A DNA stretch of 64,000 nt from Phlegmacium glaucopus (taxonomy: Eukaryota; Basidiomycota; Agaricomycetes; Agaricales; Cortinariaceae). The stretch covers positions 221,603 to 285,602 of the forward strand of contig MU130695.1 of the NCBI GenBank assembly GCA_015039465.1, in the 5' to 3' direction. The stretch's first letter is position 1. Each line of letters starts with the position of its first letter. The notes under the pieces were generated by a model. The model made no database searches. It saw only the letters and a program-made list of their open reading frames with translations, and was not told where the DNA came from. A program made the position numbers and the translations under genes. Positions 36,629 through 48,505 of the stretch are shown here, piece by piece.

Positions 36629-36958
36629 AAATGAATAGTCATAGATTTATGAGGTCGTGTGACTGATCAAAAGGCAATATAGAATATGCCCTGGTAACCA
36701 CATAGCCTTCTCGACTCTTTGGCTCACTGCCGCTAGTGTTCTGGCGACCTTCCAGCTTTCTAAACCTGTGGATAAGGATGGTAGAGTTATTGAGCCATAC
36801 ACCGATACCGGCGTGTTCCGGTGAGTAAAGCCACAGTCAGTCAAAAAACTTGAAGCTAACCCTTCTGAAACAGTCATCCTTTGCCTTTTGAGTGTATTAT
36901 CAAGCCACGCTATAAAACAGCTGGGGGGCTCATTCGATCTGCAGCGGATGCTTACTGA
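36629..36958 (+). pseudogene. P450 array copy 6, 3' fragment only
   Basis: Begins inside the intron that precedes the heme-cysteine exon and continues with [14 protein letters not shown], the following exon and the terminal exon to TGA at 36956-36958. Exons 1-10 are absent. The intron variant and the CPGN (not CPGS) motif match copy 7, so the two are sister copies. The left edge abuts the VTI1 5' end. Confidence 0.9.
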
Positions 36959-37688
36959 GCGATTTCGTCAATGAGAGGTCACCAGTGGGCTCACTTCGAT
37001 CCCAGTGTCCATTCAATCAGTTGATACGTTTATTAAATAATCGAACGTTTTGTTCGGAGAATATGTCTAATTACATTGGCACTTTCCAAGGACGACTGCG
37101 AAAGGCCATAGTTCTTTACGACAAGGTTTGCTTGCGAGGGCAATTTTATTTCAACCTCAGCTGAAGTACCGACATTTGGCTGCCGGTCGAACCAAAAGCG
37201 CAAGGGACCTGTCCGCCATCTTTCATTCCCACCAAAACCCCTCCAAACTAACAGGCGTCATCTACCAGGAATCCAGTTGGAAAGATTCCAATCGATTGGA
37301 GAAGCACGAACGACCCCCATCCGCCCACAACTGCATGTCCCTGGATGAGCTAAAACAAGGGTCATGGCGTTACATCTGTTCGACACTTGATCTGACAGAA
37401 CTCAGATCTGCCGTGCTGAAGGGAATGGCCTACTCAAACCGGTCGGTAGCGTTGGGTTCTTCGGGATTTTTCGCATACCCCTCTAAATCCACGACCCCTC
37501 GTAACCCATTGGGCCTTCCACAAAAAGGTATGGGTTAACAGGGGTCCGATTGTATATAAGTAGACCCTGGCTTACTTCAAAATCACTATTTGGGCAGGTG
37601 CCTTGCTGAGACATTACTAGTTCACAGAGTCTATGTATAAGAGCTTCCCACTTCAAAAAAGTGCCCACGAATCACCAATCATCTCGCT
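36959..37688. other. Spacer upstream of P450 copy 7 with promoter module
   Basis: The shared 3' flank runs directly into the shared 5' flank; no tail fragment of the 12-13 kb gene is present. Palindrome arms lie at 37477-37492 and 37530-37545, TATATAA at 37553-37559 and the ATG at 37689. Confidence 0.7.
37477..37559 (+). promoter_or_regulatory. Promoter module of P450 copy 7
   Basis: Arms acccctctaaatccac and atgggttaacaggggt enclose gggccttccac. TATATAA starts 7 bp after the right arm. It is the second best-preserved copy of the element after that of copy 3. Confidence 0.65.
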
Positions 37689-39849
37689 ATGATACTCGAT
37701 AACTTGAAACTTGTCATTTGTCTCAGTCTTGGATTAATACTAATAGTCTACTTCTACTCCACAAAGAGCAAGCGGTCCCCGCTCCCTTTGCCTCCTGGTC
37801 CCAAGAAACTTCCTCTCCTGGGAAATCTGTTGGACTTTCCGAAACGCAGCGAATGGCTGAAGTATGCCGAGTGGGCTGAAGAGTTCAGTACGTTTCCAGT
37901 ATTTCAGCCTCTGCGAAATAGTTGGTTAACTCCGTGGTAGACTCGAACATCATACATATCTATGCTTTTGGAAAAAATTTGATTATTCTGAATTCATTTG
38001 AAGCGGCACTCGATCTATGCGATAAAAGATCATCCATTTATTCCAGTCGGTGGGTCCCGATTATTCCAGAGAGATCCACAATTCTCAATCCTTCCGAAGA
38101 CCGGGATCTCCTATGCTCAATGATTTGTAAACTACATAACTTCTTCTACCAATTTGTCATTGAAATGGATTCAAAAGGATGGGCTGGAGATGGGCCATGT
38201 CAGCGATGGTTTATGGAGAGCCTTGGAGAGAACGTCGACGCATGTTTCAAAAGCATTTTCACCCGTCAAATGCCCAATTCTATCAACCCATCCAAAGAGA
38301 ATTCATACGGAAAATGTTGCCCCGTCTCCTAGATGCACCGGCTGAATTTTTGGGTATATCTCGACAGTAAGTTGGTTCTCCTTTATCTTGTCGGTTTCGG
38401 AACTTCATCGACATCATCTACTCAGCACCATCGGTGGAATGGCTCTATCAATGTCATATGGCATTGAGATAAAGCAAACCAATGATTCTTTCATCGACCT
38501 TGCGGAAGCGGCTATGATAAGTGTTGGATTGGCTGCAAGGGTTGGAGCATTCCTCGTTGACGTGATTCCGATCCTCAAGTACGTTCCCGAGTTCATGCCT
38601 GGTGCTGGCTTCCAGAAGCAAGCTCGGATCTGGCGAAAACTACAGGAAGACTTTAGAGAACGACCATTTTCAGCATCGATTGAAGCTATGGTACTACTCT
38701 TATTTATGCATATTCTATTTATGACTTGGGTTGATTTTTATTGATTAGGCCTCTGGCCGTGCTCGACCTTCATTCACATCTGTGGCTTTGGGGGATGTCG
38801 ACGAAAGTCTCGATATTGATCATCAACGAGAGGTAATAAAGGATACAGCAGGCCTTGTATTCGCAGGTATATATTTATCGCTAACACATCACTCAACAAT
38901 TACATTATGGATGTCATGCAGGTGGGTCTGATACGACTGTTTCGGCGACGCACACATTTTTCCTTGCCATGGTCTGCTTCCCTGAAATCCAAATGAAAGC
39001 ACAGGCGGAGCTCGACCGCGTTGTCAGCGGGAGGCTTCCCGACTTCGATGATATGGAGGACTTGCCATATATCTCTGCACTTGTCAAAGAGGTTCTTAGG
39101 TTGGTTGCTTACCTCTAAAGATAAAAATGCCCACAATGACATTTCGCCTAGATGGCAACCAGTCACCCCACGTGGTAAGTTCACACCGAGCTCTTTTAGA
39201 CTCTTTTCTTGGAGTCAGGCAATAATCCTGTCTCAGGTATCCCCCACCGTACCACCGAAGACGATGTCTATGAAGGATATCATATTCCCAATGGGTCTAT
39301 TGTAATCTTCAATTCTTGGTATGAATGATATTTCCACCATAACTATGTCAGATGTTTCATCCTGGATGACCGATATAGGGCGATGCTTCACAATGAAGCT
39401 GAATATCCCGACCCATTCGCTTTCAAACCCGAAAGATTTCTCAAGGACGGACGACTCGATTCAAGGGTCCGTGATCCTGCCACGATCGCTTTTGGATTTG
39501 GGCGAAGGTAGAAATGAATAGTCATAGATTTATGAGGTCGTGTGACTGATCGAAAGGAAATATAGAATATGCCCTGGTAACCACATAGCCTTCTCGACTC
39601 TTTGGCTCACTGCAGCTAGTGTTCTGGCAACCTTCCAACTTTCTAAACCTGTGGATAAGGACGGTAGAGTTATTGAGCCTTCTCGTCAATACACCGATAC
39701 CGGCGTGTTCCGGTGAGTAAAGCCACAATCAGTTAAAAGACTCGAAGCTGACCCTTCGCAACAGTCATCCTTTGCCTTTTGAGTGTATTATCAAGCCACG
39801 CTCTAATACAGCTGAGGGGCTCATTCGATCTGCAGCGGATGCTTACTGA
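37689..39849 (+). CDS. Cytochrome P450, array copy 7 (intact)
   Basis: Full exon set without stops or shifts. The N-terminus is slightly rearranged: it lacks the NNTD-type residues after MIL but has two extra residues ([11 protein letters not shown]) in the anchor. The I-helix is GGSDTT, the K-helix EVLR, PERF and FGFGRRICPG are intact, followed by NHIA instead of SHIA. The substrate-recognition exon reads [16 protein letters not shown], shared in part with copy 9. The stop is at 39847-39849. Confidence 0.86.
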
Positions 39850-40084
39850 GCGATTTTTGAGAGGTCACCGGTGGTATATGATGGCTCACTTCGATCCTGT
39901 TACAGTCCATTCCATCAGTTGATATCGATGCGTCTATAAATAATCAAACATTTTGTTCAGAGAATGTCTAATTACATTGGCACTTTCCAAGGACGACTGA
40001 CAGCGAAATGCCACGGTTCTTTACGACAAGGTTTCGGTGAGAATTAGTTCCATGATGGTTGAACGCGGAAGTTTTGATACTAAT

Positions 40085-40385
40085 AATCAAAGCGACATTT
40101 AAACGTTGATATACGTATCCCAATGCAGGATAATCGTAGTAAACACATAGAGTTTAGTCATCGTAGCAAAAAATATATAATGAGATAAAATTCCAAGAAG
40201 TAGTAATAGAACTCGTCTGAAAATGCAAGTCCATGAAACACAAATGTCCTTTTTTAGAAGCAATTTTTATGAACGGTAATCAGCGATTGCACTTTTCGGA
40301 GACGAAAAAGAAATCTTCTCCACCACGCGTGGAACTGATTTCATTACAATATTACCATTACCTTCTTTCCGAGGTACTAGTCGGG
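40085..40385 (-). repeat. Inverted tail fragment of the 12-13 kb gene
   Basis: The reverse complement matches the donor from about 13020 through the stop codon and 3' UTR to about 13310. It includes the 3' UTR stretch ending at aatcaaagcgac, which sets the right breakpoint. Confidence 0.85.
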
Positions 40386-40529
40386 AAGCGTGCAAAAGTC
40401 CCATTCCCGACTTCTGTCATTCTTTTATTCAGCATGCTAGTGTAGACCCATTTAGAATCGTCTGGCAGAGACCTTAGTAGCACCCTTGAAAAGGTCATCA
40501 TCAATCATTATCATCACTCGCTGCGCGTG

Positions 40530-41250
40530 CAAGTCATAAAAGTACTTCCCTCAGATTGGGGGTCCAGACAAGGGTCGCAGCTTCGAATTGTCCAAAGCAG
40601 TAGTGAGTATTCAAGACAGCGATGGGAGATTTGTCATTATGCGTAAAAGACGACGGCAAGTGAGGAAGAAGAGGGTCCAAAGATTCGGGAAAGATGATGG
40701 GCGGTGCAGGCATGGTGTTTCTTTATCACATGGGAAACACGACTGAACGAGAACACCCTCGAAGGAAGAAAATGAAATGTGAAGCGAGTGTGTTGCTTGT
40801 GACAAGCAAATTAGATACATACCAATTGTGAACGTCTATAGACTTGAAGACTTCCGGATGAAAATGTCGATGGCGTCGGACGTACCACAGCGTTTTCTGG
40901 GCAGATATGGGTAAAAAGACGAATTTGTCAACGTTGGAAGGATGTACCTCTAATGATAATTCCCCCAGCAGACTTTTCTTTTCTCGCAACCAAGATCGAA
41001 AACGCCAAAATGACTCTAAGATATTGGTGAAAGGTAGCGTCGAAAGATCATCTTGGTTCCCACACCCGCCTATTTCTCTAGGACCACCTACCCCACTCCA
41101 CACATTTATGCATACACGTATTTGCCGCCTGGGGCAGCGGGGGTGTGGATAGCTCTGGGCTCGTTCTGGCGTCATCGTCTGGGCCAGCGTCTGGCGAAAG
41201 ATCCATTGGCACAAGTTACACAGGTTAGAATAATCGAATGATATACCCAT
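40530..41250 (-). pseudogene. Fragment of an uncharacterised gene, copy b (longest)
   Basis: A 174-codon frame (40726-41250) contains INVWSGVGGPREIGGCGNQD, EKKSLLGELSLEVHPSNVD and SAQKTLWYVRRHRHFH, then a splice-like gtatgtat. Further downstream coding-like sequence (RPSSFPNLWTLFF) continues to about 40530. Short Leu-rich segments recall F-box/LRR proteins, but no F-box is visible, so I leave the function open. Confidence 0.5.
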
Positions 41251-42181
41251 GCCAAGAATGATTGTATGGGCATTTTGGTAGTCAAAGGATCGCCTTGAAC
41301 AAATCCGGCAAGAGACCTGACTACTTCCGGATTTTTGTCATGTCTTCAGGATATTACTCACTTGTCATAAAATACATAAATCGAATTTATTTCAACAAAA
41401 AAAAGAAAAATACGCACTTGATTACCGACGCCGAACTTCGAGGTAACCGTCTCTCCATCCATGGTAGTTGCTCGATCGGGCCCTGTCTTTATTTCTACTA
41501 TCAAAACTGTGTTCGTTGCTGACTTTCTTCGACATCATGGGTGATAGATTTTTGTAATGGTCTCTCTTGACGCGACGGGTAATCTGTCCACATCATATCG
41601 TCGGCGAATAAAAATTTACCGTCCTGCAGCTATACCTTGACCTTCTTGCTTTCTTCGTCTAATGTATATTTGATGGTTGTAACTTGTCCGAATTCCATTG
41701 TCATCAATGAATTATTCTTTTCTTGGCAGTAATTGGATATATTGTGCTTCAACCTAGGTATGTTGAATGTTGAACGTTGAACAGCCACTAAGATGTTTTA
41801 CTGTCAATACATCAAAGGTTCAAGGTGATCATATGTATGGAGAGATATGTAGTTATTTCTGTTAAAAAAAAGTTACGATTGTTTGCGACGGCTTGCTGAT
41901 GTAGCCGGTCGGCTTCTGGTCTTTGAAGGCAATTTTATTTCAAACTCAGATGATGTGCCGACATTTGGCTGCCAAAGTCCAAGGAGGTCCAAGGGTCTGT
42001 CCGCCATCTTTCATTTCACCAAATCTCTCGAAAATAACAGCCGTCATATACGGTAGGAATCCAGTTAGAAATATTCCAGGCGATTGACTCCATGTCTCTA
42101 GATCAGCTTTAAAAATCAAAGTCATGGTCTGTCATGGTGGGTTCCACTAATAGTAGTACCGTAAGATCTGTCTCCCGTGGA

Positions 42182-42409
42182 CAGATGAGGCTGCCCCTGG
42201 CTGCCCAGAGTTCTTGACAGAGAAGCTGTCAAAAGAAGCTGATCCGGTGCGGCATGGACGCTGAGTTGGGTACGGCATCGTGGCCGCTATGTTTATGTGG
42301 GTTTAGTATTCGAAATAATTAATAATTACAACGTGTAACCGTCTATGCCGCACCGGATCAGCTTCTTTTGACAGCTTCCCTGTCTAAGTACTCTGGGCAG
42401 CCTCATCTG
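42182..42409. mobile_element. MITE-like element with about 65-bp terminal inverted repeats
   Basis: The left end cagatgaggctgccc...ggatccggtgcggcat-type arm (42182-42254) is matched by the reverse complement of 42345-42409, sharing cagcttcttttgacagctt and atgccgcaccggatcag. The left arm has a 9-10 bp internal duplication (ctgcccctgg). The 90-bp middle is AT-rich and non-coding. The homologous position upstream of copy 3 (about 20755) lacks it, so it inserted after the spacers duplicated. I found no clear target-site duplication. Confidence 0.85.
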
Positions 42410-42434
42410 CCCTGTATTAGCCTCGAGTTTCAGC

Positions 42435-42545
42435 TAAACCCATGACCAGTGACCCCTCATAACCCTGGGCCTTCCACCGAGACGTATGGATTATGGGTTA
42501 AGAGGGGCCTTGGTCCGCACTATTACTAGTCCACACAGTATATAA
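42435..42545 (+). promoter_or_regulatory. Promoter module of P450 copy 8, shortened
   Basis: A left-arm remnant aaacccatgacc, gccttccaccga and a right arm atgggttaagagggg (42493-42507) are followed by TATATAA at 42539-42545, only 40 bp before the ATG. The distance from TATA to ATG is about 80 bp shorter than in copy 3. Confidence 0.55.
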
Positions 42546-42584
42546 GCCCTTCGAAAATGCCCACGAATCGCCAATTATCTCGCT

Positions 42585-44752
42585 ATGATACTGAATAACA
42601 CTGATAACTTGAAACTTGTCATTTGTCTCAGTCTTGGATTAATACTCTATTTCTACTTCACTAAGAACAAGCGATCCTCGCTGCCCTTGCCTCCTGGTCC
42701 CAAGAAACTTCCTCTCCTGGGAAATCTGTTGGACTTTCCGAAACGCAGCGAATGGCTGAAGTATGCAGGGTGGGCTAAAGAGTTCAGTACGTTTCCAGTA
42801 GTTCAGCATTCTCCAAATAATGGTTAACTCCGTGCCACGTGGTAGACTCGAACATCATACATATCTATGCTTTTGGAAGAAATGTGATTATTTTGAATTC
42901 ATTTGAGGTGGCAGTCGATCTATGCGATAAACGATCATCCATCTATTCCAGCCGGTGGGTCCCGATTATTCCAGAAACATGCACAATTCTCAATCCTTCT
43001 GAAGACCGGCGTCTCCTATGCTCAATGATTTGTGAGCTCCATAACTTCTTATACGAACTGTGTCATTGAAATGGATTCAAAAGGTTGGGCTGGACATGGA
43101 CCATGCCAAACATGGTTTATGGAGACCATTGGAGAGAACGCCGACGGATGTTTCAAAAACATTTTCACCCGTCAAATACCCAATTCTATCAACCCATACA
43201 GAGAGAATTCATCCGGAAAATGTTGCCCCGTCTCCTCGATGCACCGGCCGAATTTTTGGGTATATCTCGACAGTAAGTTGGGTCTCCTTTATTCTGTGAT
43301 TCTTGTCGAGTTTGGAACTTCATCATACACTCAGCACGATTGGTGGAATGGCTCTATCAATGTCATATGGCATTCAGATAAAAGAAACCAATGATCCTTT
43401 CATCAACCTCGCAGAAGCGACTATGATAAGTGTTGGATTGGCTGGGAGGGTTGGAGCATTCCTCGTTGACATTATTCCGATCCTCAAATACGTTCCCGAG
43501 TTCATACCTGGTGCTGGGTTCCAGAAACAAGCCCGAATCTGGCGAAAACTACAGGAAGATCTTAGAGAAAAACCCTTTTTAGCGTCTATTGAAGCCATGG
43601 TATCTTATTTATATATATTTTATTTATGGCTTGGGTTGATTTTTATTGACTAGGCCTCTGGCCGTGCTCGACCCTCATTCACATCAGTGGCTTTGGAGGA
43701 TGTCGACCAAAGTCTTGATATTGATCACCAACGAGAGGTAATACAGGATACAGCAGGCGTTGTATTCGCAGGTATATATTTACGGCTAATATATCACTCA
43801 ACAATTACATTATAAATACCACACAGGTGGGGCCGATACGACCGTTTCAGCAACGCACACATTCCTCCTTGCCATGGTCTGCTTCCCAGAAATCCAAATG
43901 AAAGCACAAGCGGAGCTCGATCGCGTTCTCAGCGGGAGGCTTCCCGACTTTGATGATATGGAAGACTTGCCATATCTCTCTGCAGTTATCAAAGAGGTTC
44001 TTAGGTCGGCTGTTTACCTCTAAAGATAAAAATGCTCACAATGACATTTCCTATTCCTTCACTCAGATGGCAACCAGTCACACCATTAGGTAAGTTCGCA
44101 TCGAGCCCTTTTAAAATTTAAACCCTTTCTTCAATAATCCTGTCTCAGGTCTCCCCCACTGTACCACCGAAGATGACGTCTATGAAGGATACCATATTCC
44201 CAATGGGTCCATTGTGATCTTCAATTCTTGGTATGCATGATATTTCCACCATAACTATCTTTCATCCTGGTGACTGATATAGGGCGATGCTTCGCAATGA
44301 AGCTGAATATCCCGACCCATCCGCTTTCAAACCCGAAAGATTTCTCAAGGACGGAGAACTCGATTCAAATATTCGTGATCCTGCTACGTTGGCTTTTGGA
44401 TTTGGGCGAAGGTAGAAATGAACAGTTCTATTTATGAGGTCGTGGAACTGATCAAAAGGAAATATAGAATATGCCCTGGTAGCCACATAGCCTTCTCTAC
44501 TGTTTGGCTTATTGCAGCTAGTGTTCTGGCGACCTTCCAGCTTTCTAAACCTGTGGATAAAGACGGTAGAGTTATTGAGCCTTCTCGTCAATACACCGAT
44601 ACCGGCGTGTTCCGGTGAGTAAAGCCACAATCAGTTAAAAGACTCGAAGCTGATCCTTATGCAACAGTCATCCTTTGCCTTTTGAATGTATTATCAAGCC
44701 ACGCTCTAAAACAGCTGAGGGGCTCATTCGATCTGCAGCGGATTCTTACTGA
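42585..44752 (+). CDS. Cytochrome P450, array copy 8 (intact)
   Basis: All 12 exons are in frame. The distinguishing residues are KYAGWAKEF in exon 1, VGWTWTMPNMVYGDHW in exon 4, GGADTT in the I-helix followed by FLLAMVCF, and GLPHCTTEDD after the short exon 8 (TPLG). PERF and FGFGRRICPG are intact. The stop is at 44750-44752. Confidence 0.87.
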
Positions 44753-46167
44753 GCGATTTCGTCAATCAGAGGTCACTGTAGACTTCGATCCTGTACATTT
44801 AATCAGTCGATGGCAGATGCGTTTGTTAAATAATCAAATGTTTTGTTCAGAGAGTGTCTAGATTTTAATTACACTTTCCAAGGACGACTGACGGCGAAAG
44901 GGCCACGATTATTTACGACAAGTTTCGATGGAAATTAGTTGCATGTTGAACGCGAAATTTTGAATGTTAAACTTACGACTCAAGCTCAAATTTAGGATTG
45001 TCACCCTTGTCAATTGCTTCTTGTGCAGTTACACCCTTTCATGCAACAGTCTTCACCTGCGTACGGCGCACCCTACCGAAAATGCCAAACAATTATTTAA
45101 GACCATTTGTCCTAACCTTACATTTGAGTAAGTGCTCAGCTCATACGCCTACTTCCCAGGTCCACAAACGGCCAAGTGCACAAAACACCCTCCTCCGGGC
45201 GCCGACGCCACGAGCTCCTCCTCCATCTGTGCACGCTTCTGAACATCGATCGGCTACTAGTACGAAAGCCGAAGGTGGTAATGCAATGAAATCAGAATTG
45301 CACGTGTGGTCACTGGTGGAGAAGATTTCTTCTTCGTCTCCGAAAAGTGAGCAATCGTTGATTACCGTTCATAAAATTTGCTTCTAGAAAAGGACATTTG
45401 TGTTGGACTTGCGAGTTCTATTATTTCTTGGAATTTTATCTCGTTTTGGTTTTTTACTACGAATCGACGTACAGATGACTTCAGAAATTGTCTGGGATTG
45501 ATACGGAGAAGTGGACAAGTCGATTGACAAGTCGATTGCTCACATACGTATGGATATGAAAACGGAAGTGCAGAACCCATCCGACAACGAGCCGTTTTAT
45601 GCACTGTTCCCCATATTCTGCCATATATCGTGTTATAAGATAAGATAACGGCCGGTCGGCGTCGGAATAGTCCGAAGTAACTATATTTCAACCTCAGCTG
45701 AAGTGCCGCCATTTGCCGGTCAAACCGAAAGTCCAAGGGTCTGTCACTGTTAGCCATCTTTCATTCCACCAAATCTCTCGAAACTAACAGGCCTCATCTA
45801 CCAGAAATTCCAGTCGATTGGAGAAGCGAACGACCCCCATCCGCTGATTCTGCCCACAACTGCCTGGATCAGCTTTAAAATAAAAGTTATGGCCTTACAT
45901 CTGTTCGACACTTGAACTCAGAGCCTGCGGCGGCCGTGCTGAAGGCAATTCCCCACTCAGACCAGTCTGTAGCGTTGAATTGTTCGAAATTCTTAGCATC
46001 CCCTACAACCCATGACCCCCTCATAACAGGGCCTTCCACCGACAGGTGCTGGTTAAGACGGGTCCGACTGTATATGACTATAAGTAGACCCTGGTTTACT
46101 TCTATTTCGGGCAGGCTAGTTCACACAGTCTGCGCTTCCCCCTGCAAAAGTCACCGACCATCTCGCT
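44753..46167. other. Spacer between P450 copies 8 and 9
   Basis: Shared 3' flank, a forward tail fragment (45147-45470), then the shared 5' flank (about 45785-45860) and a decayed palindrome with TATATGACTATAAG at about 46071-46084. The stretch 45000-45120 also occurs at 26770-26880 and in part at 48465-48500. Confidence 0.65.
45147..45470 (+). repeat. Tail fragment of the 12-13 kb gene
   Basis: Starts at the shared breakpoint with tacttcccaggtccacaaacg and runs through the donor stop codon into its 3' UTR. It is one of the best-preserved fragments but frame-broken (caaaacaccctcctccgggc). Confidence 0.87.
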
Positions 46168-48343
46168 ATGATACTGAATAACACCGATAACTTGAAACTC
46201 GCCATTTGTCTCAGTCTTGGATTAATAGTCTATTTCTACTTCACAAAGAACAAGCGGTCACTGCCCTTACCTCCTGGTCCCAAGAAACTTCCTCTCCTGG
46301 GAAATCTGTTGGACTTTCCGACACGCAACGAATCGCTGAAGTATGCCGAGTGGGCTAAAGAGTTCAGTACGTTTCCAGTAGTTCAGCATCTACCAAATAG
46401 TTGGTGAACTCCGTCACGGTGGTAGACTCGAACATCATACACATCTATGCTGTTGGAAAAAATTTGATTATTCTGAATTCGTTTGATGCGGCAATCGACT
46501 TATGCGATAAGAGATCATCCATTTATTCCAGTCGGTGGGTCTCGGTTTTTCCACAAAGATGCACAATTCTCAATCCTTCTGAAGACCGGTATCGCCTATG
46601 CTCACTGATTTGTATGTAAACTACATAAGTTCTTCTACCAATTTTGTCATTGATATGGATTCAAAAGGATGGGCTGGGGATGGGCTATGTCAACGATGGT
46701 TTATGGAGAGCCTTGGAGAGAAAGCCGACGCGTGTTTCAAAAGCATTTTCACCCGTCAAATACCCAATTCTATCAACCCATCCAGAAAGAATTCATCCGG
46801 AAAATGTTGCCCCGTCTCCTCGATGCACCGGCTGAATTTTTGAGTATATCTCGGCAGTAAGTTGGTTCTCCTTTATCTTGTCGATTTGAACTTCATCGAC
46901 ATCATCTACTCAGCACCATCGGTGGAATGGCTCTATCAATGTCATATGGCATTGAGATAAAGCAAACCAATGATCCTTTCATCAACCTTGCGGAAGAGGC
47001 TCTAGCAAGTGCTGGAGCAGCTGCAAAGGTTGGAGCATTCCTCGTTGACGTGATTCCGATCCTCAAGTACGTTCCCGAGTTCGTGCCTGGTGCTGGGTTC
47101 CAGAAACAAGCTCGGATCTGGCGAAAACTACAGGAAGACTTCAGAGAACGGCCATTTTTAGCATCGATTGGAGCTATGGTATCTTATCTATGCATATTCT
47201 ATTTATGACTTGGGTTGATTTTTATTGATTAGGCCTCTGGCCGGGGTCGACCTTCATTCACATCAATGGCTTTGGAGGATGTCGACGAAGGTATTGATAT
47301 CAATCACCAACGAGAGGTAATAAAGAATACAGCAGCCATTGTATTTGCAGGTATATGATATTTTACGCTAACACATCACTTAAAAAATTTACATTCTGAA
47401 TGCCACGCAGGTGGGGCCGATACGACTGTTTCGGCGACGCACACATTTTTCCTTGCCATGGTCTGCTTCCCTAAAATCCAAATAAAAGCACAGACGGAGC
47501 TCGACCGCGTTCTCAACGGAAGGTTTCCCGATTTTGATGATATGGAGGACTTGCCATATCTTTCTGCACTTGTCAAAGAGGTTCTTAGGTCGGTTGCTTC
47601 AAATTAGCTCTAAAGATAGAGATGCCCACAATGACATTTTCTATCCCTTCACTCAGATGGCAACCAGTCACACCATACGGTAAGTTCACACCGAGCTCTT
47701 TTAAACTCTTTCCTGGAGTTAGGCAATAATCCTGCCTCAGGTTTCCCCCACCGTACCACCGAAGACGACGTCTACGAAGGATACCATATTCCAAATGGGT
47801 CAATTGTGATCTTCAATTCTTGGTATGAATATAATTATGTCAGACGTTTCATCCTGATGACTGATGACTGATATAGGGCAATGCTTCACAATGAAGCTGA
47901 ATATCCCGACCCATCCGCTTTTAAACCCGAAAGATTTCTCAAGGACGGACAACTCGATTCGAATATCCGTGATCCTGCCGAGATAGCTTTTGGATTTGGG
48001 CGAAGGTATAAACGAATAGTCCTATTTATGAAGTCGTGGAACTGATCAAAGGGAAATATAGAGCGTGCCCTGGTAGCCACATAGCCTTCTCGACTCTTTG
48101 GCTCACTGCAGCTAGTGTTCTGGCGACCTTCCAGCTTTCCAAGCCTGTGGATAAGGACGGTAGAGTTATTGAGCCTTCTCGTCAATACAATGATACCGGC
48201 GTGTTCCGGTGAGTAAAGCCACAGACAGTCAAACTCGAGGCTGACCCTTCTGACACAGTCTACCTTTGCCTTTTGAGTGTATTATCAAGCCACGTTCTAA
48301 TACAGCTGAGGGGCTCATTCGATCTGCAGCGGATTCTTACTGA
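46168..48343 (+). CDS. Cytochrome P450, array copy 9 (intact, last of the array)
   Basis: Full exon set, no stops. One Ser codon is missing in exon 1 ([10 protein letters not shown] against [11 protein letters not shown]). Exon 4 reads MGWGWAMSTMVYGEPW and SRRVFQ instead of RRRMFQ. Exon 5 is more divergent than elsewhere (EEALASAGAAAKVGAF). The I-helix is GGADTT, the K-helix EVLR, and the heme loop FGFGRRACPG. The stop is at 48341-48343. Confidence 0.87.
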
Positions 48344-48505
48344 GCGATTTCATCGATGAGAGGTCACTGTAGACTTCGATCGTGTATATTTAATCAGTCG
48401 ATGCGTTTGTTAAATAATCGATTTTTTTCCGGTGAATGTCTAATTACACTTTCCCAGGACCTTTTCAGGCAATGGTCTGCATCCGCGTACGGCGCTACAT
48501 ACGTC

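Larger units (their letters stand above)
39850..42584. other. Long spacer upstream of P450 copy 8
   Basis: Homologous to the spacer upstream of copy 3, with the same order of inverted tail fragment, uncharacterised gene fragment and P450 5' flank. It differs by a MITE-like insertion (42182-42409) and by longer retention of the uncharacterised fragment. Confidence 0.75.

Noticed and set aside
13946..47208. Many overlapping 60-130 codon frames inside the P450 genes on both strands
   Set aside because: They are shadows of the spliced P450 exons, or intron read-through, and recur in every copy for that reason.
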